A stretch of DNA of 64,000 nt from Shewanella ulleungensis (GTDB lineage: Bacteria > Pseudomonadota > Gammaproteobacteria > Enterobacterales > Shewanellaceae): positions 62,001 to 126,000 of the forward strand of contig NZ_BMQW01000011.1 of NCBI RefSeq assembly GCF_014648315.1, in the 5' to 3' direction. Below, one piece after another: positions 55,187 to 64,000 of the stretch; position 1 is the first letter of the stretch; each line of letters starts with the position of its first letter. A program made the translations under genes and the position numbers. The notes beneath the pieces were generated by a model. It saw only the letters and a list, made by a program, of their open reading frames with translations. It was not told the DNA's origin and did no database searches.

Positions 55187-58100
55187 CTAAGGCTGCTCAT
55201 CAAGATCTAGTGGTGCCGTTGCCGTTTTTGGTTGCCACCACCAATTAAAAAAGCGTCGCCATGTGCGTTTTATATCATCGAGAATAATGTACAAAATAGG
55301 CACTAAAATTAAAGTGACTAAAGTGGAAAATAAAATACCAAATGCCAATGAAGTCGCCATTGGAATGACAATTTTAGCCTGTAAGCTCTTTTCCATAATA
55401 ATTGGCACTAAGCCAACAAACGTAGTCAGCGAGGTTAAAATAATCGCTCTAAAACGGTAACAACCTGAGTCGATGGCCGATTGCAATAATGATTTGCCTT
55501 CTTCGCGAGCGCGGTTAACAAAGTCGACTAAAATTAACGAGTCGTTTACCACCACCCCAGCCAGTGCCACGATGCCGCACAAGCTCAATACACTCATTGA
55601 TAATCCAAGAATATAGTGGCCAAACAAAGCGCCAATCATGCCAAATGGAATTACCGACATAATGATTAATGGTTGAGTGTACGATTTAAGTGGAATGGCC
55701 ATTAGGGCATAAATGGTAAACATGGCAAAGAAAAAGCCTTGGGCTAAGCCCAACATGGCATTTTGCTCATCCAAGCTGCCACCGTCTAAAGCCGAAGCCA
55801 CTTTAGGGAAGCGAGCAGTGAGTTCAGGTAAAAAATCGTCCTGAATCTCAGCTACTACTTTTGACGGTTCAACGTTGTTTTTATTTACATTAGCCGTAAT
55901 AGTGATAGCGCGGCGACCATCTACACGTGTGATTGAGGCGTATGATTCTCCTAACTCAATCTCAGCTACGGTTGAAAACGGTACCGCTACACCTGACGGT
56001 GTACGAATAAGCATGTTTTCAAGATCGCCCACGGTGCGTCGTTGCTCTAATGGGTAGCGCACCATCACTTTCACTTCTTCTTTATTGCGCAAAATTCGTT
56101 GAGCTTCATAACCATAGAAACCGTAACGTACCTGACGCGCTAAGTCTGACAGTGTCAGCCCTTGAGCTTCAGCTTCTGGACGGATATTTAAACGTATTTC
56201 ATGTGAGCCAGAAGAGAAGTTATCGGTAATATCGTACACGCCTTCATAGGTGGCGAGTTTGCTTTTTAGCGCTTTAGATGCTTCTGATAACTGGTCTAAA
56301 TCACTTGATGTTAGCCTAAATGACAGATCACCGCCGGCATCGTTGGTGCTTGCGTTGATGTTCAATTTTTTAACCGACAGTAACTCTGGTAGCTGTTTTC
56401 GCCATTCTTCTGCTATTGCAACGCCATCAACTTCGCGATCTTCAGCTTTTGTAAGTTCAGTAAACACAAAGGCACTGCTTCGCGAACTAAGCTCAATATA
56501 GCTGTGTTTCACCATAGCGTAGCCGTATTCATCTTCAAGTTTTGCGTTCATTTTGTATAACGCATCTTCAACTTGTTGCAGTACTTTTAGGGTATTTTGT
56601 TCTGAGCTGCCTTCTTCCATTTCAAGCTGTACTTGGATAAAGTCGGATGGAATATCAGGAAAGAATACCCAACGAACCTTGCCGCTTTGCACAAGCGCAA
56701 TCGACAAAATAAGCACACCAATAAACACGGCTACCACACTATATCGTCGGCCAATACAACGCTCTAAAAATTGACGATAGGTGTTATGAATAAAATGTTG
56801 TAGCCACTCGTTGATGGCAAACTTAACGCGCGAGAACACATTTGTTGGCGTTTTGCGTTTGTTGATTTTCATGTTAGCTAAATGCGCTGGTAAAATCAGT
56901 TTTGATTCTACCAATGAGAAAGCCAAACACAAAATCACCACCATACCGATGGATTTCCAAATGATGCCCATGGGGCCTGACACCATGATCATTGGGATAA
57001 AAGCTGCAATAGTGGTCAACACTCCAAATGTGGCTGGCATAGCCACTTTTTGTACACCTTTAATCACGTTGTTTAACGAATGCCCATTTTCTTCAAGCTC
57101 GGTGTAGGCACTTTCTCCGATGACAATTGCATCGTCGACAACTATCCCCAATACCAAAATAAAGGCAAACAATGTCAGCATGTTAATCGACATATTAAAA
57201 GGGTCTAGTGGCATTAATAACATGGTGCCTAAAAAGCACACCGGTAAGCCCATCATGACCCAAAATGCTAGTTTAAGGTCTAAAAATAATGCCAAAATGA
57301 TGAAAACCAGCAGGGCACCATAAAACATGTTTGACAGCATCATGTTTAACCGGCCTTGCAAGTAATGGGTTAAATCTCCCCAGGTATCGAGTTCAATATT
57401 GCTGGGTAACGTTTTTTTACGTTCTGCCACATAGGCTTTAACTTGAGATGAGATATCTAATGCGTTTTGATCGTCGATACTGGTAATTTCAATTACTGCA
57501 GCTGGTTTACCATTAAAGCGGGTGTACTCTAAGCGTTCTTCAAAGTCGTCATTAATAGTCGCGACTTGTGGCAGCATAATACGGCTACCGTCTGCGCGTG
57601 TTTCCACCACGATTTGGGCAAAGTCATCTGCGGTATAGGCCTGACCTTTAGTGCGGAGCAAAATATCGCCATCTTGAGCGCGTATAGATCCTCCGGGTAA
57701 ATCGATAGACGAGTTTTGAACGGCTAAAGCGACTTGAGTAAAGGTAATACCATATTCACGTAGCTTATCTTCAGACAGTTCAATGCCGATTTCGTAGTCG
57801 CGTACACCAGTAACTTTTGCGCGGGTTACAGCGGGTAAATCGGTAATGTCATCACGTATAGATTTCGCCATTTCTTTCATATCATGCAGCGTCATGTCGC
57901 CATAAACCGACACCCAAATGACATTGTTTTCAGGCTTTATTTGGTAAATATTGGGCTTTTCAATATTGTCAGGGAAGGTGGCAATTGCATCGACTCGCAG
58001 CTTCGCTTCATCAAGCACTTGTTGCACATCGTAACCATCTTCGACTTCAATGGTGACAGAGCCAACACTGTCACTGGCAACTGATGTGACTTTTTTAACG

Positions 58101-58339
58101 CCACTAATGTCTTGAATCGCTTCTTCGATTTTTATGTTAATCCCTTCTTCAATCTCTTGTGGCGCAGCACCAGGATAGGCCACATTAATATTGATGAGAT
58201 TAAGCTCAAACGTTGGAAACACTTCTTTGTTGATAATCAAAGCACTAAACAAACCGCCAATGAGTAATGCGGCCATTAATAAATTAGCCGCGACACTATT
58301 ACGGGCAAACCAGGCAATAATTCCTTTATTGGTATCCAT
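55187..58339 (-). CDS. RND efflux transporter permease
   Basis: The 1050-residue inner-membrane pump has the twelve-helix RND layout with two large periplasmic loops. The proton-relay aspartates Asp402 and Asp403 lie in GIVVDDAIVIGES. It belongs to the AcrB-like superfamily but not to the classic AcrB/MexB group; the export substrate is unknown. It starts two bases after the adaptor stop and is clearly co-transcribed. No outer-membrane TolC-type gene is adjacent. Confidence 0.92.
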   Translation of the reverse strand: MDTNKGIIAWFARNSVAANLLMAALLIGGLFSALIINKEVFPTFELNLININVAYPGAAPQEIEEGINIKIEEAIQDISGVKKVTSVASDSVGSVTIEVEDGYDVQQVLDEAKLRVDAIATFPDNIEKPNIYQIKPENNVIWVSVYGDMTLHDMKEMAKSIRDDITDLPAVTRAKVTGVRDYEIGIELSEDKLREYGITFTQVALAVQNSSIDLPGGSIRAQDGDILLRTKGQAYTADDFAQIVVETRADGSRIMLPQVATINDDFEERLEYTRFNGKPAAVIEITSIDDQNALDISSQVKAYVAERKKTLPSNIELDTWGDLTHYLQGRLNMMLSNMFYGALLVFIILALFLDLKLAFWVMMGLPVCFLGTMLLMPLDPFNMSINMLTLFAFILVLGIVVDDAIVIGESAYTELEENGHSLNNVIKGVQKVAMPATFGVLTTIAAFIPMIMVSGPMGIIWKSIGMVVILCLAFSLVESKLILPAHLANMKINKRKTPTNVFSRVKFAINEWLQHFIHNTYRQFLERCIGRRYSVVAVFIGVLILSIALVQSGKVRWVFFPDIPSDFIQVQLEMEEGSSEQNTLKVLQQVEDALYKMNAKLEDEYGYAMVKHSYIELSSRSSAFVFTELTKAEDREVDGVAIAEEWRKQLPELLSVKKLNINASTNDAGGDLSFRLTSSDLDQLSEASKALKSKLATYEGVYDITDNFSSGSHEIRLNIRPEAEAQGLTLSDLARQVRYGFYGYEAQRILRNKEEVKVMVRYPLEQRRTVGDLENMLIRTPSGVAVPFSTVAEIELGESYASITRVDGRRAITITANVNKNNVEPSKVVAEIQDDFLPELTARFPKVASALDGGSLDEQNAMLGLAQGFFFAMFTIYALMAIPLKSYTQPLIIMSVIPFGMIGALFGHYILGLSMSVLSLCGIVALAGVVVNDSLILVDFVNRAREEGKSLLQSAIDSGCYRFRAIILTSLTTFVGLVPIIMEKSLQAKIVIPMATSLAFGILFSTLVTLILVPILYIILDDIKRTWRRFFNWWWQPKTATAPLDLDEQP

Positions 58340-58341
58340 GA

Positions 58342-59559
58342 TTATTCACCTGCCGTTGTAGCAGCTTCAACGTCAGTGTTAGCAGCAGGCTTTGCTGACT
58401 CTTCACCAAGTACTTTAACGCTTTGACCAGCGCTAAGGCTATTAATGCTGGTGGTCGATACTCGCTCTCCGGCGGTAAAACTGCCTTTGATGTAAAGGGT
58501 ATCAACGTCGGAGCGGATAATATTCACTTTGCGCATGTCAATGATATTGTCTTTACTCACCACAGCGGCTTGACCATTACGGATCACATGACGTGGCAGT
58601 TTTACTACATCGTCAACTGATTTTCCTGTGATGATGGCATTGACAAAGCTGCCGTATTTAAGCGGTAATTGACCGGTAGTTTTGCTATTACGCAGGTAAG
58701 GATCATGAATTTCTGCGACGAGATAAATCATTCGCGTTTGCTCATCAATCACGTTTTCGCTGCGAACAATATTGCCTTGCCAGGTCACTTGTTTACCTGC
58801 AAGCAGGGCGGTGAGGGTTACAGCGGTTTCTGGATTGTCGACTGACTCTAAATAAGCGAGATCTTCGTTTGTGAGTGGCAGACGGATTTCAGCAATACTG
58901 GTATCGTAAAGTTCGCCTAGGTTAGTGCCTAGTGTAACGTATTGGCCTAAGTCGACATTGCGTGCTTTGATGATGCCGTCAAACGGTGCGCGGATCACGG
59001 TGCGTTCTAAGTTGCGTTGGGCGCGTGCTAATGCCGCTTGAGCGTATTTGACGTTTGCCTGTTCTTTTTTCAATTGCGGGATCCGCAATCCAAGTTCGGG
59101 AGGGAGCCCATTACCAAAATCTTTAAATTCGACTTTGGCGACTTCACCACGGGCTTTTTCCTCGTTTAGTGCTGCAGTTGCTTGCGCCACAGAGGCTTCT
59201 GCTTGAATGAGGTCTGCTTCATAATCAGATGGTTCAATAATAGCCAGTTGTTCACCTTTTTGTACAACGCCGCCGGCAACAAAATTGGCTGAAACATTCA
59301 GTAGACGACCTTGAACTTCGGTAACTAATTGGGTTTTGTATTTCGGGTTTACTACGCCATAAGAAGGTAAGTTAAGCGATAAGGTTTGTGGTGTGACGGT
59401 TTGCACGTCGATAATCGGTACAGTGATTGGCGTATCTTTTTGTTCTGGCGCTTCTTTCGTGTCGAGCAGCACCATGGCGCCGGCGACAAATACTCCAATA
59501 ATCAATAATGGTGACAATCTTCTTAGTATGATTTTGATCATTTCTTTTTGCTTATCCAT
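58342..59559 (-). CDS. RND efflux periplasmic adaptor (HlyD/MFP family)
   Basis: The protein (405 residues) has an N-terminal membrane anchor (LSPLLIIGVFVAGAMVLL), a lipoyl-like half (about 65-110), a coiled coil with QAEASVAQATAALNEEKA and RAQRNLERT, and the beta-barrel region. It links the RND pump to an outer-membrane channel. The frame extends to an ATG at 59607 (16 more residues); neither that nor 59559 has a clear ribosome site. I chose 59559 because it gives a normal short lead. Confidence 0.88.
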   Translation of the reverse strand: MDKQKEMIKIILRRLSPLLIIGVFVAGAMVLLDTKEAPEQKDTPITVPIIDVQTVTPQTLSLNLPSYGVVNPKYKTQLVTEVQGRLLNVSANFVAGGVVQKGEQLAIIEPSDYEADLIQAEASVAQATAALNEEKARGEVAKVEFKDFGNGLPPELGLRIPQLKKEQANVKYAQAALARAQRNLERTVIRAPFDGIIKARNVDLGQYVTLGTNLGELYDTSIAEIRLPLTNEDLAYLESVDNPETAVTLTALLAGKQVTWQGNIVRSENVIDEQTRMIYLVAEIHDPYLRNSKTTGQLPLKYGSFVNAIITGKSVDDVVKLPRHVIRNGQAAVVSKDNIIDMRKVNIIRSDVDTLYIKGSFTAGERVSTTSINSLSAGQSVKVLGEESAKPAANTDVEAATTAGE

Positions 59560-59607
59560 GCTGAAATAATGCTGAAGACAGTTAACTACGTTGGCTAACC
59601 TGTTCAT

Positions 59608-59912
59608 TCAGATTCATTTTATTACTCATAGTATCTAAATTAACAGAGTCTCAGGTTTATCTAAATAGTTTGATGTAAATAAAATGTTTCAAAACTTGGT
59701 TTTTTTATCGTTTTTGGGGTTTATGTTGCCTAAAGCGACTTTTTGAGAGGGATATAGCTTGATTAAGTAGCTGTATATAGCCTTATGTATTAAATATCAT
59801 AGAGTTACACATGCTTTGTGTGTGGGTGTTTTTTGTGCACAAATTGACATTTCTTTACATTTACTTGCCGTATTGCGTATAGTTAATTGTGCTATATCTA
59901 GCTTAGGATATA
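59608..59912. other. Intergenic region upstream of the RND operon
   Basis: About 300 AT-rich bases between srmB and the RND genes. The RND promoter must lie here. I see no operator, regulator gene or RNA gene. Confidence 0.5.
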
Positions 59913-59946
59913 AAAAAAGCGAATTATTCAATAATTCGCTTTTTAT
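59913..59946 (-). terminator. Intrinsic terminator after srmB
   Basis: AAAAGCGAATTATT pairs with AATAATTCGCTTTT, with flanking A and T runs. Confidence 0.9.
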
Positions 59947-59964
59947 CTGCAATAAGTTTAATAA

Positions 59965-61185
59965 TTACTTTTTCTTATATTTCTTCGATTTGACCCTCGC
60001 ATCTTTCGCGTTGGCCTTCTTCTTACCAGGTACTTTAGCTTCTTTATGCTTAGGGCGAAGCTCTTCAATCACACGGCGTTTGAGTGGCAGTTCAATATAA
60101 CGCTCAATTTTAGACACAATACGCATGTCATGTGCTTCAACTAAAGAAATTGCAGTTCCTTTGGCTCCAGCACGTGCTGTACGGCCAATACGGTGTACAT
60201 AAGCATCGGCTGAGCGTGGCATATCGTAGTTGATAACATGAGTAATGTCGTCAACATCAATGCCTCGGGCTGCAACGTCGGTTGCAAGCAACACATTCAC
60301 TTCGCCTTTTGAAAACTTACCTAACGCTTGGAAACGTTTTTTCTGTTCCATATCGCCACGCATAAAAGCACAAGGAATATTAGCTTTAAGCAATAAGCCT
60401 TCTAGGCTGGCGACCATTTCACGTGTTTTAACGAATACGATAGTGCGGGTTACATTTTCTTGGCGCAATATATGGCATAGCAAAGCAAATTTGTGTGCAT
60501 TATCATCAGCAAGGTGGATCCACTGATGCACCTTAGCTTTTTCGCTGCGAGGTGACTCAACATCGACTACGACAGGGTCGTTTAACAGTTCGCGCGCAAA
60601 TCGATTAACACCATTACCTTCTAAGGTCGCAGAAAATAACATGTTTTGCTTACGGCCTTGGGCTTCAATCGCAATTGTTTGTACAACTGATGAAAATCCC
60701 ATATCAAGCATGCGGTCTGCTTCGTCGATGATTAAGATTTCAACTTCAGTCGCATCAAATTTATCTTTGTCTAGGTATTCCATTAATCGACCAGGTGTGG
60801 CGATTAATAAATCAACGTTGTCTTCTAGTGCTTCTTCTTGCGGACCGTATGGCACGCCACCAGTAATAATCGCAATATTAAGATCAAGTCCTGTCGCTAA
60901 ATGGCTCGCATAACGATGAATTTGGCTGGCTAATTCGCGTGTTGGTGTTAATACCAAAATACGCGCTTGGCCTTCAAAACGGCGAGGGAAGTCGATAAGG
61001 TGCTGTAGGGCTGGCAGTAAAAAACTGGCTGTTTTACCGGTACCTGTAGGCGCACGCGCTAAAATATCCCGCTGATCCATGGCCAATGGAATAGTTTGCT
61101 GCTGAATAGTGGTAGGGGTGTTATGTCCCATGGCCTTGAGTGACTCTAATAAGCTAGGGTCGAGCTGGAAATCTTCAAATTGCAT
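59965..61185 (-). CDS. srmB: DEAD-box RNA helicase SrmB
   Basis: The 406-residue helicase has APTGTGKT (45-52), PTRELA, DEAD (154-157), SAT (185-187) and HRIGRTARAG. A basic Lys-rich tail follows. It matches SrmB in LLFSATLEG-type and GTAISLVEAHD segments, and by lying beside trmN6. SrmB helps assemble the 50S ribosomal subunit in the cold. It follows trmN6 by 53 bases on the same strand, so the two may share a transcript; in E. coli they are divergent. Confidence 0.92.
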   Translation of the reverse strand: MQFEDFQLDPSLLESLKAMGHNTPTTIQQQTIPLAMDQRDILARAPTGTGKTASFLLPALQHLIDFPRRFEGQARILVLTPTRELASQIHRYASHLATGLDLNIAIITGGVPYGPQEEALEDNVDLLIATPGRLMEYLDKDKFDATEVEILIIDEADRMLDMGFSSVVQTIAIEAQGRKQNMLFSATLEGNGVNRFARELLNDPVVVDVESPRSEKAKVHQWIHLADDNAHKFALLCHILRQENVTRTIVFVKTREMVASLEGLLLKANIPCAFMRGDMEQKKRFQALGKFSKGEVNVLLATDVAARGIDVDDITHVINYDMPRSADAYVHRIGRTARAGAKGTAISLVEAHDMRIVSKIERYIELPLKRRVIEELRPKHKEAKVPGKKKANAKDARVKSKKYKKK

Positions 61186-61238
61186 GCGCTGGTCTCGCTG
61201 AAAAATAGTTGAGTATTATAACTGACCTAATCAGCAGG

Positions 61239-61988
61239 CTAAAGCTTTAAGTAGAACGGGCGGCATAAATCTATCATCGTTTGGCTGTATCCTGATTGTT
61301 TATTACGGATTGCCATTTGCAGATATTGTGTTTTGCTTGTGTTTTCGAATGTTTGCTGCTCTGTTGTGAGGATATGTTGAACCACTAAAATAGAACGATT
61401 TGGTGACTTGCCTTCGGCACTGATTATCTCAAGGTGTTTTGCTACAAACAAACCATGGCCATTAAGCTGCTGTATAAAACTCGCTAAACTTTGTTGCGGT
61501 AAAATAATGCTAGCATTACCTTGAGGTGCGAGTAGTTGACTGATGGCTTTTTGTAACTCTGCAAAAGACAAGGTATTAGTATGTCTTGCATCGGCACGAG
61601 CGCTATTTTTTGCTTGTGTCCCTTGTTCAAAATAGGGCGGATTACAAATGATATGGTCGAATAAAGGCGTGATGCTTTTATCAAATTGTTGTTGGAAATC
61701 CTGAATCGCACCATGAAATAATTGGACTTTCTGTGGCCAAGGGCTTTGTTCAATATTATGTTTACAGGCGTTAGCTGCTGCAGTGTCTAATTCTACTGCA
61801 GTAATTTTAGTCTGTTCAAGGCTGCGTTGAGCTGCCATTAAACTGAGTAAGCCGCTGCCGGCACCAATATCAAGAATATGCTGAGATTGTGTTAACTCAG
61901 CCCACGCGCCAAGAATAACTGCGTCAGTACTGACTGCCATACCGCATTGTTCATCATCGATATGGAATTGTTTAAATGTGAAAGGCAT
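61239..61988 (-). CDS. trmN6: tRNA1(Val) (adenine37-N6)-methyltransferase
   Basis: The 249-residue SAM-dependent methyltransferase has motif I DIGAGSGLLSL (40-50), the acidic AVELD and the catalytic NPPY (116-119) of N6-adenine methylases. It matches YfiC/TrmN6, which methylates A37 of one valine tRNA. Its place beside srmB supports the call. It faces brnQ across a gap of about 480 bases. Confidence 0.92.
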   Translation of the reverse strand: MPFTFKQFHIDDEQCGMAVSTDAVILGAWAELTQSQHILDIGAGSGLLSLMAAQRSLEQTKITAVELDTAAANACKHNIEQSPWPQKVQLFHGAIQDFQQQFDKSITPLFDHIICNPPYFEQGTQAKNSARADARHTNTLSFAELQKAISQLLAPQGNASIILPQQSLASFIQQLNGHGLFVAKHLEIISAEGKSPNRSILVVQHILTTEQQTFENTSKTQYLQMAIRNKQSGYSQTMIDLCRPFYLKL

Positions 61989-62471
61989 AAGTAAGCTGTA
62001 ATAAAAGGATTAATGAAATCGTTAACTGAAATCATAATCGCTTTGTCTCATGATGTCGTCGGTTAAATGTTCCTCCTAAATTAAGCGTTGATTTTATGTT
62101 ATACAAAAATGACGTAAATATGATGGCTTGGCTATTATGTACACAAGAGTTGACATAATTTCAGCATAAAACAGTTATTTTTATTATTTATGTAGCCAAA
62201 GCTTGTGTGGTTAGGAGATGTTTGATATTAGTTTGGCCGAATAATACCGATAAAACTGAGTAAAAAGTCTAAGTTAAGCCACTTTAACAAGGATGTGGCT
62301 TCTATAACTGGGTTTAATGTTCTTTTTCGGTAATTGTGAAAGCAGAATTTACTATTTTAAAGTGTATTTTTAACTTTACAAAGGGTGAGCTGTATTCGGC
62401 TCAATTAGTAGCTAATTAGTGCGTAATCAATTAGGTTTGTTAAAAAACATAACAATAAAAAGAGGCTAGTA
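61989..62471. other. Intergenic region between trmN6 and brnQ
   Basis: About 480 AT-rich bases between divergent genes. TTGACA at 62151 could be a -35 element for brnQ but no good -10 follows at the right distance. A short AAGCCAC/GTGGCTT inverted repeat lies near 62276-62301. No RNA gene or small protein is convincing. Confidence 0.45.
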
Positions 62472-63797
62472 GTGCAAACAACCAAGATGAGTTTTACCGA
62501 TACGCTAGGGTTAGGGTTTATGACCTTTGCGTTTTTTTTAGGTGCAGGTAACTTAATTTTTCCTCCCTTTGCTGGAATGCTTGCTGGCGAGAATATGTCG
62601 TTTGCCATGATCGGCTTTTTGATTACCGCTGTAGGTATGCCATTGATTGGATTAATTGCAGTTGCCAAAGCCAACGGTAAAGTGATGGCATTGTTGCCAG
62701 CATTTGCGGCCACAGCATTGGCGATTGCAATTTATATTATTATTGGCCCCGCATTTGCTGCGCCACGTACAGGATTAGTTGCATTTGAAATCGGTGCTAG
62801 ACCGTTTATCTCCAACCCTGATGCATTAATGATGTTTGGCGGTAAAGAGTTCAATATTGCTCAGCTTATCTATACGTCAGTATTTTTCTCTATTGTAATG
62901 ATGCTGTCGTTATATCCTGGCAAGTTACTCGATAACGTCGGTAAAGTACTGACACCAATATTGATTCTTTTATTAGTTAGTTTAGCCTGTTCGGTAATTA
63001 TTTTACCGGGTGCTGAGGTAAATCAACCTGTTGGCGAATATATCAATAGTCCACTAACCAAAGGGATCATTGAAGGTTATAACACTATGGATACCTTAGC
63101 ATCGTTGATGTTTGGTATGTTGATTATCGATTTGTTGCGTAAAAAAGGCGTTAACGATGCTGCAGATCAGACTAAATACCTAGTAAGAGCCGCCTTTATT
63201 GCCGCTGGTGGTTTGGCTTTTGTTTATGTATCGTTATTTTATCTTGGTGCATCGGCGGGTGATTTTGCGATTGGTGCTGATAACGGCGGTCAAATTTTAA
63301 CAAACTATGTTACGCATCACTTTGGTAACATTGGTACATTAATGTTATCCACAGTGGTCACATTGGCTTGTTTAACCACTGCGGTTGGTTTAGTAACTGC
63401 ATGTTCAGAGTTTTTCAATGAGCTTGTGCCTAGCCTGTCATATAAGTTGCTAGTTGTGGTATTGAGTGCGATTTGTGCCACTGTTGCAAACGTTGGTTTA
63501 GCGCAATTAATCAGCGTTAGTATCCCTGTATTAATGACCATATATCCGGTTGCTATAGCCTTAGTACTGGTTACATTTTTAACTGAACGTTTTGCTCGCC
63601 CTGCGTTTTCGCATCGAGTGATTTTAAGTGTAGCGTTGTTTTTTGGTGTATTCGACGGTTTACAAACAGCTGGAATGGACATGAGCTTCCTTGATTTTAT
63701 GCCATTACATAAAGAAGGTATGGCATGGTTGTTACCTACAGCAGTGACCGCTATTGTGTGTTTATTTTTGCCTAAAAATAGTGTTGCAAACGCGTAA
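62472..63797 (+). CDS. brnQ: Branched-chain amino acid transporter BrnQ
   Basis: This 441-residue inner-membrane protein has about twelve membrane segments and matches the BrnQ/LIVCS family: GAGNLIFPPFAGMLAG near the start and FAAPRTGLVAFEIG. It imports leucine, isoleucine and valine with a sodium ion. The start is GTG, with GAGG six to seven bases upstream. It is monocistronic with a terminator downstream. Confidence 0.94.
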   Translation: MQTTKMSFTDTLGLGFMTFAFFLGAGNLIFPPFAGMLAGENMSFAMIGFLITAVGMPLIGLIAVAKANGKVMALLPAFAATALAIAIYIIIGPAFAAPRTGLVAFEIGARPFISNPDALMMFGGKEFNIAQLIYTSVFFSIVMMLSLYPGKLLDNVGKVLTPILILLLVSLACSVIILPGAEVNQPVGEYINSPLTKGIIEGYNTMDTLASLMFGMLIIDLLRKKGVNDAADQTKYLVRAAFIAAGGLAFVYVSLFYLGASAGDFAIGADNGGQILTNYVTHHFGNIGTLMLSTVVTLACLTTAVGLVTACSEFFNELVPSLSYKLLVVVLSAICATVANVGLAQLISVSIPVLMTIYPVAIALVLVTFLTERFARPAFSHRVILSVALFFGVFDGLQTAGMDMSFLDFMPLHKEGMAWLLPTAVTAIVCLFLPKNSVANA

Positions 63798-63855
63798 TGT
63801 TTAGCGACAATCATGTGCCTACGTTCATCTTGTAAGTGAATAAAGGCAAACAATA

Positions 63856-63896
63856 AGACGACGTTATGATATTTTATCTAACGTCGTTTTTTTTCC
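63856..63896 (+). terminator. Intrinsic terminator after brnQ
   Basis: ACGACGTTA pairs with TAACGTCGT around a twelve-base loop, then eight T. Confidence 0.85.
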
Positions 63897-63912
63897 TGTT
63901 TGAGATTTTATT

Positions 63913-64000
63913 TTGGTTAAACCTGCATATCAACCCAATCCGTTAATTAACCAATTTTTAGATGACCTTTGGTCAACGAAAGGGTTAAGTGACAATACGT
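63913..64000 (+). CDS. xerD: Tyrosine recombinase XerD (first codons only)
   Basis: From a TTG at 63913 the frame reads MVKPAYQPNPLINQFLDDLW and then STKGLSDNT, to the window edge. QFLDDLW followed by KGLSDNT is the N-terminal core-binding helix of XerD, which resolves chromosome dimers at dif with XerC. An in-frame stop at 63901 limits the start to TTG at 63913 or ATT at 63910; GAG lies eight to ten bases before. Only 29 codons are visible. Confidence 0.75.
   Translation, partial: MVKPAYQPNPLINQFLDDLWSTKGLSDNT

Overview
The window reads as chromosomal DNA of a Shewanella-like marine gammaproteobacterium. The basis is gene content: pentahaem nitrite reductase nrfA beside narQ/narP, a tkt-epd-pgk-fba cluster next to metK, srmB beside trmN6, slyX near fkpA, YacL, ZntB and BrnQ. 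The DNA is AT-rich. Most genes are ordinary core or lineage-core genes. I found no prophage, CRISPR array, tRNA or rRNA, and only one doubtful fragment of a possible mobile element.

Layout. 1-2 kb: the 5' part of a Tas-like aldo/keto reductase, then yjjX and a GNAT gene. 2-4 kb: a secreted protein with an 18-residue repeat, and an RNase HI with a viroplasmin-type N-terminal domain. 4-11.5 kb: a leftward envelope block (second peptide deformylase, COG3014 lipoprotein, LpoB, M1 aminopeptidase lipoprotein), then slyX, a WD40 lipoprotein and divergent fkpA. 11.6-13.2 kb: zntB and yacL. 13.2-17.3 kb: narP-narQ divergent from nrfA, with a 7-2-7 NarP-type site between them. 17.5-19.4 kb: glnK-amtB with NtrC-like sites and a sigma-54 promoter. 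19.4-24 kb: periplasmic unknowns, a transglutaminase/TPR lipoprotein, a solute-binding-like protein, aroG and a 58-codon gene. 24-28.8 kb: an Atm1-type ABC exporter, two small unknown genes and a membrane-anchored GltB-like oxidoreductase.

29-35.5 kb: a DUF5610-like protein, fpr, a Fur-box-controlled fbpABC ferric iron importer and a DyP peroxidase. 35.6-38.7 kb: argR with a perfect ARG box, then small lipoprotein, membrane and GNAT genes. 38.7-46.2 kb: metK (MetJ operator) divergent from tkt-epd-pgk-fba. 46.4-54.1 kb: a MATE exporter, a DUF481 outer-membrane protein, a ToxR-like membrane regulator overlapping a small membrane protein, a large unknown membrane protein, and a PAS sensor with a decayed GGDEF domain. 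54.4-61.9 kb: a radical SAM protein, an RND efflux pair, srmB and trmN6. 62.5-64 kb: brnQ and the first codons of xerD.

The least explained parts are the ToxR-like pair with its neighbours (47.9-51.8 kb), the degenerate GGDEF sensor, the structured gap at 54.1-54.4 kb with a + strand terminator and no + strand gene, an aromatic-rich open frame overlapping the aroG start, and the repeat protein at 2.2-3.0 kb. Most other findings are well-formed regulatory sites rather than new systems.
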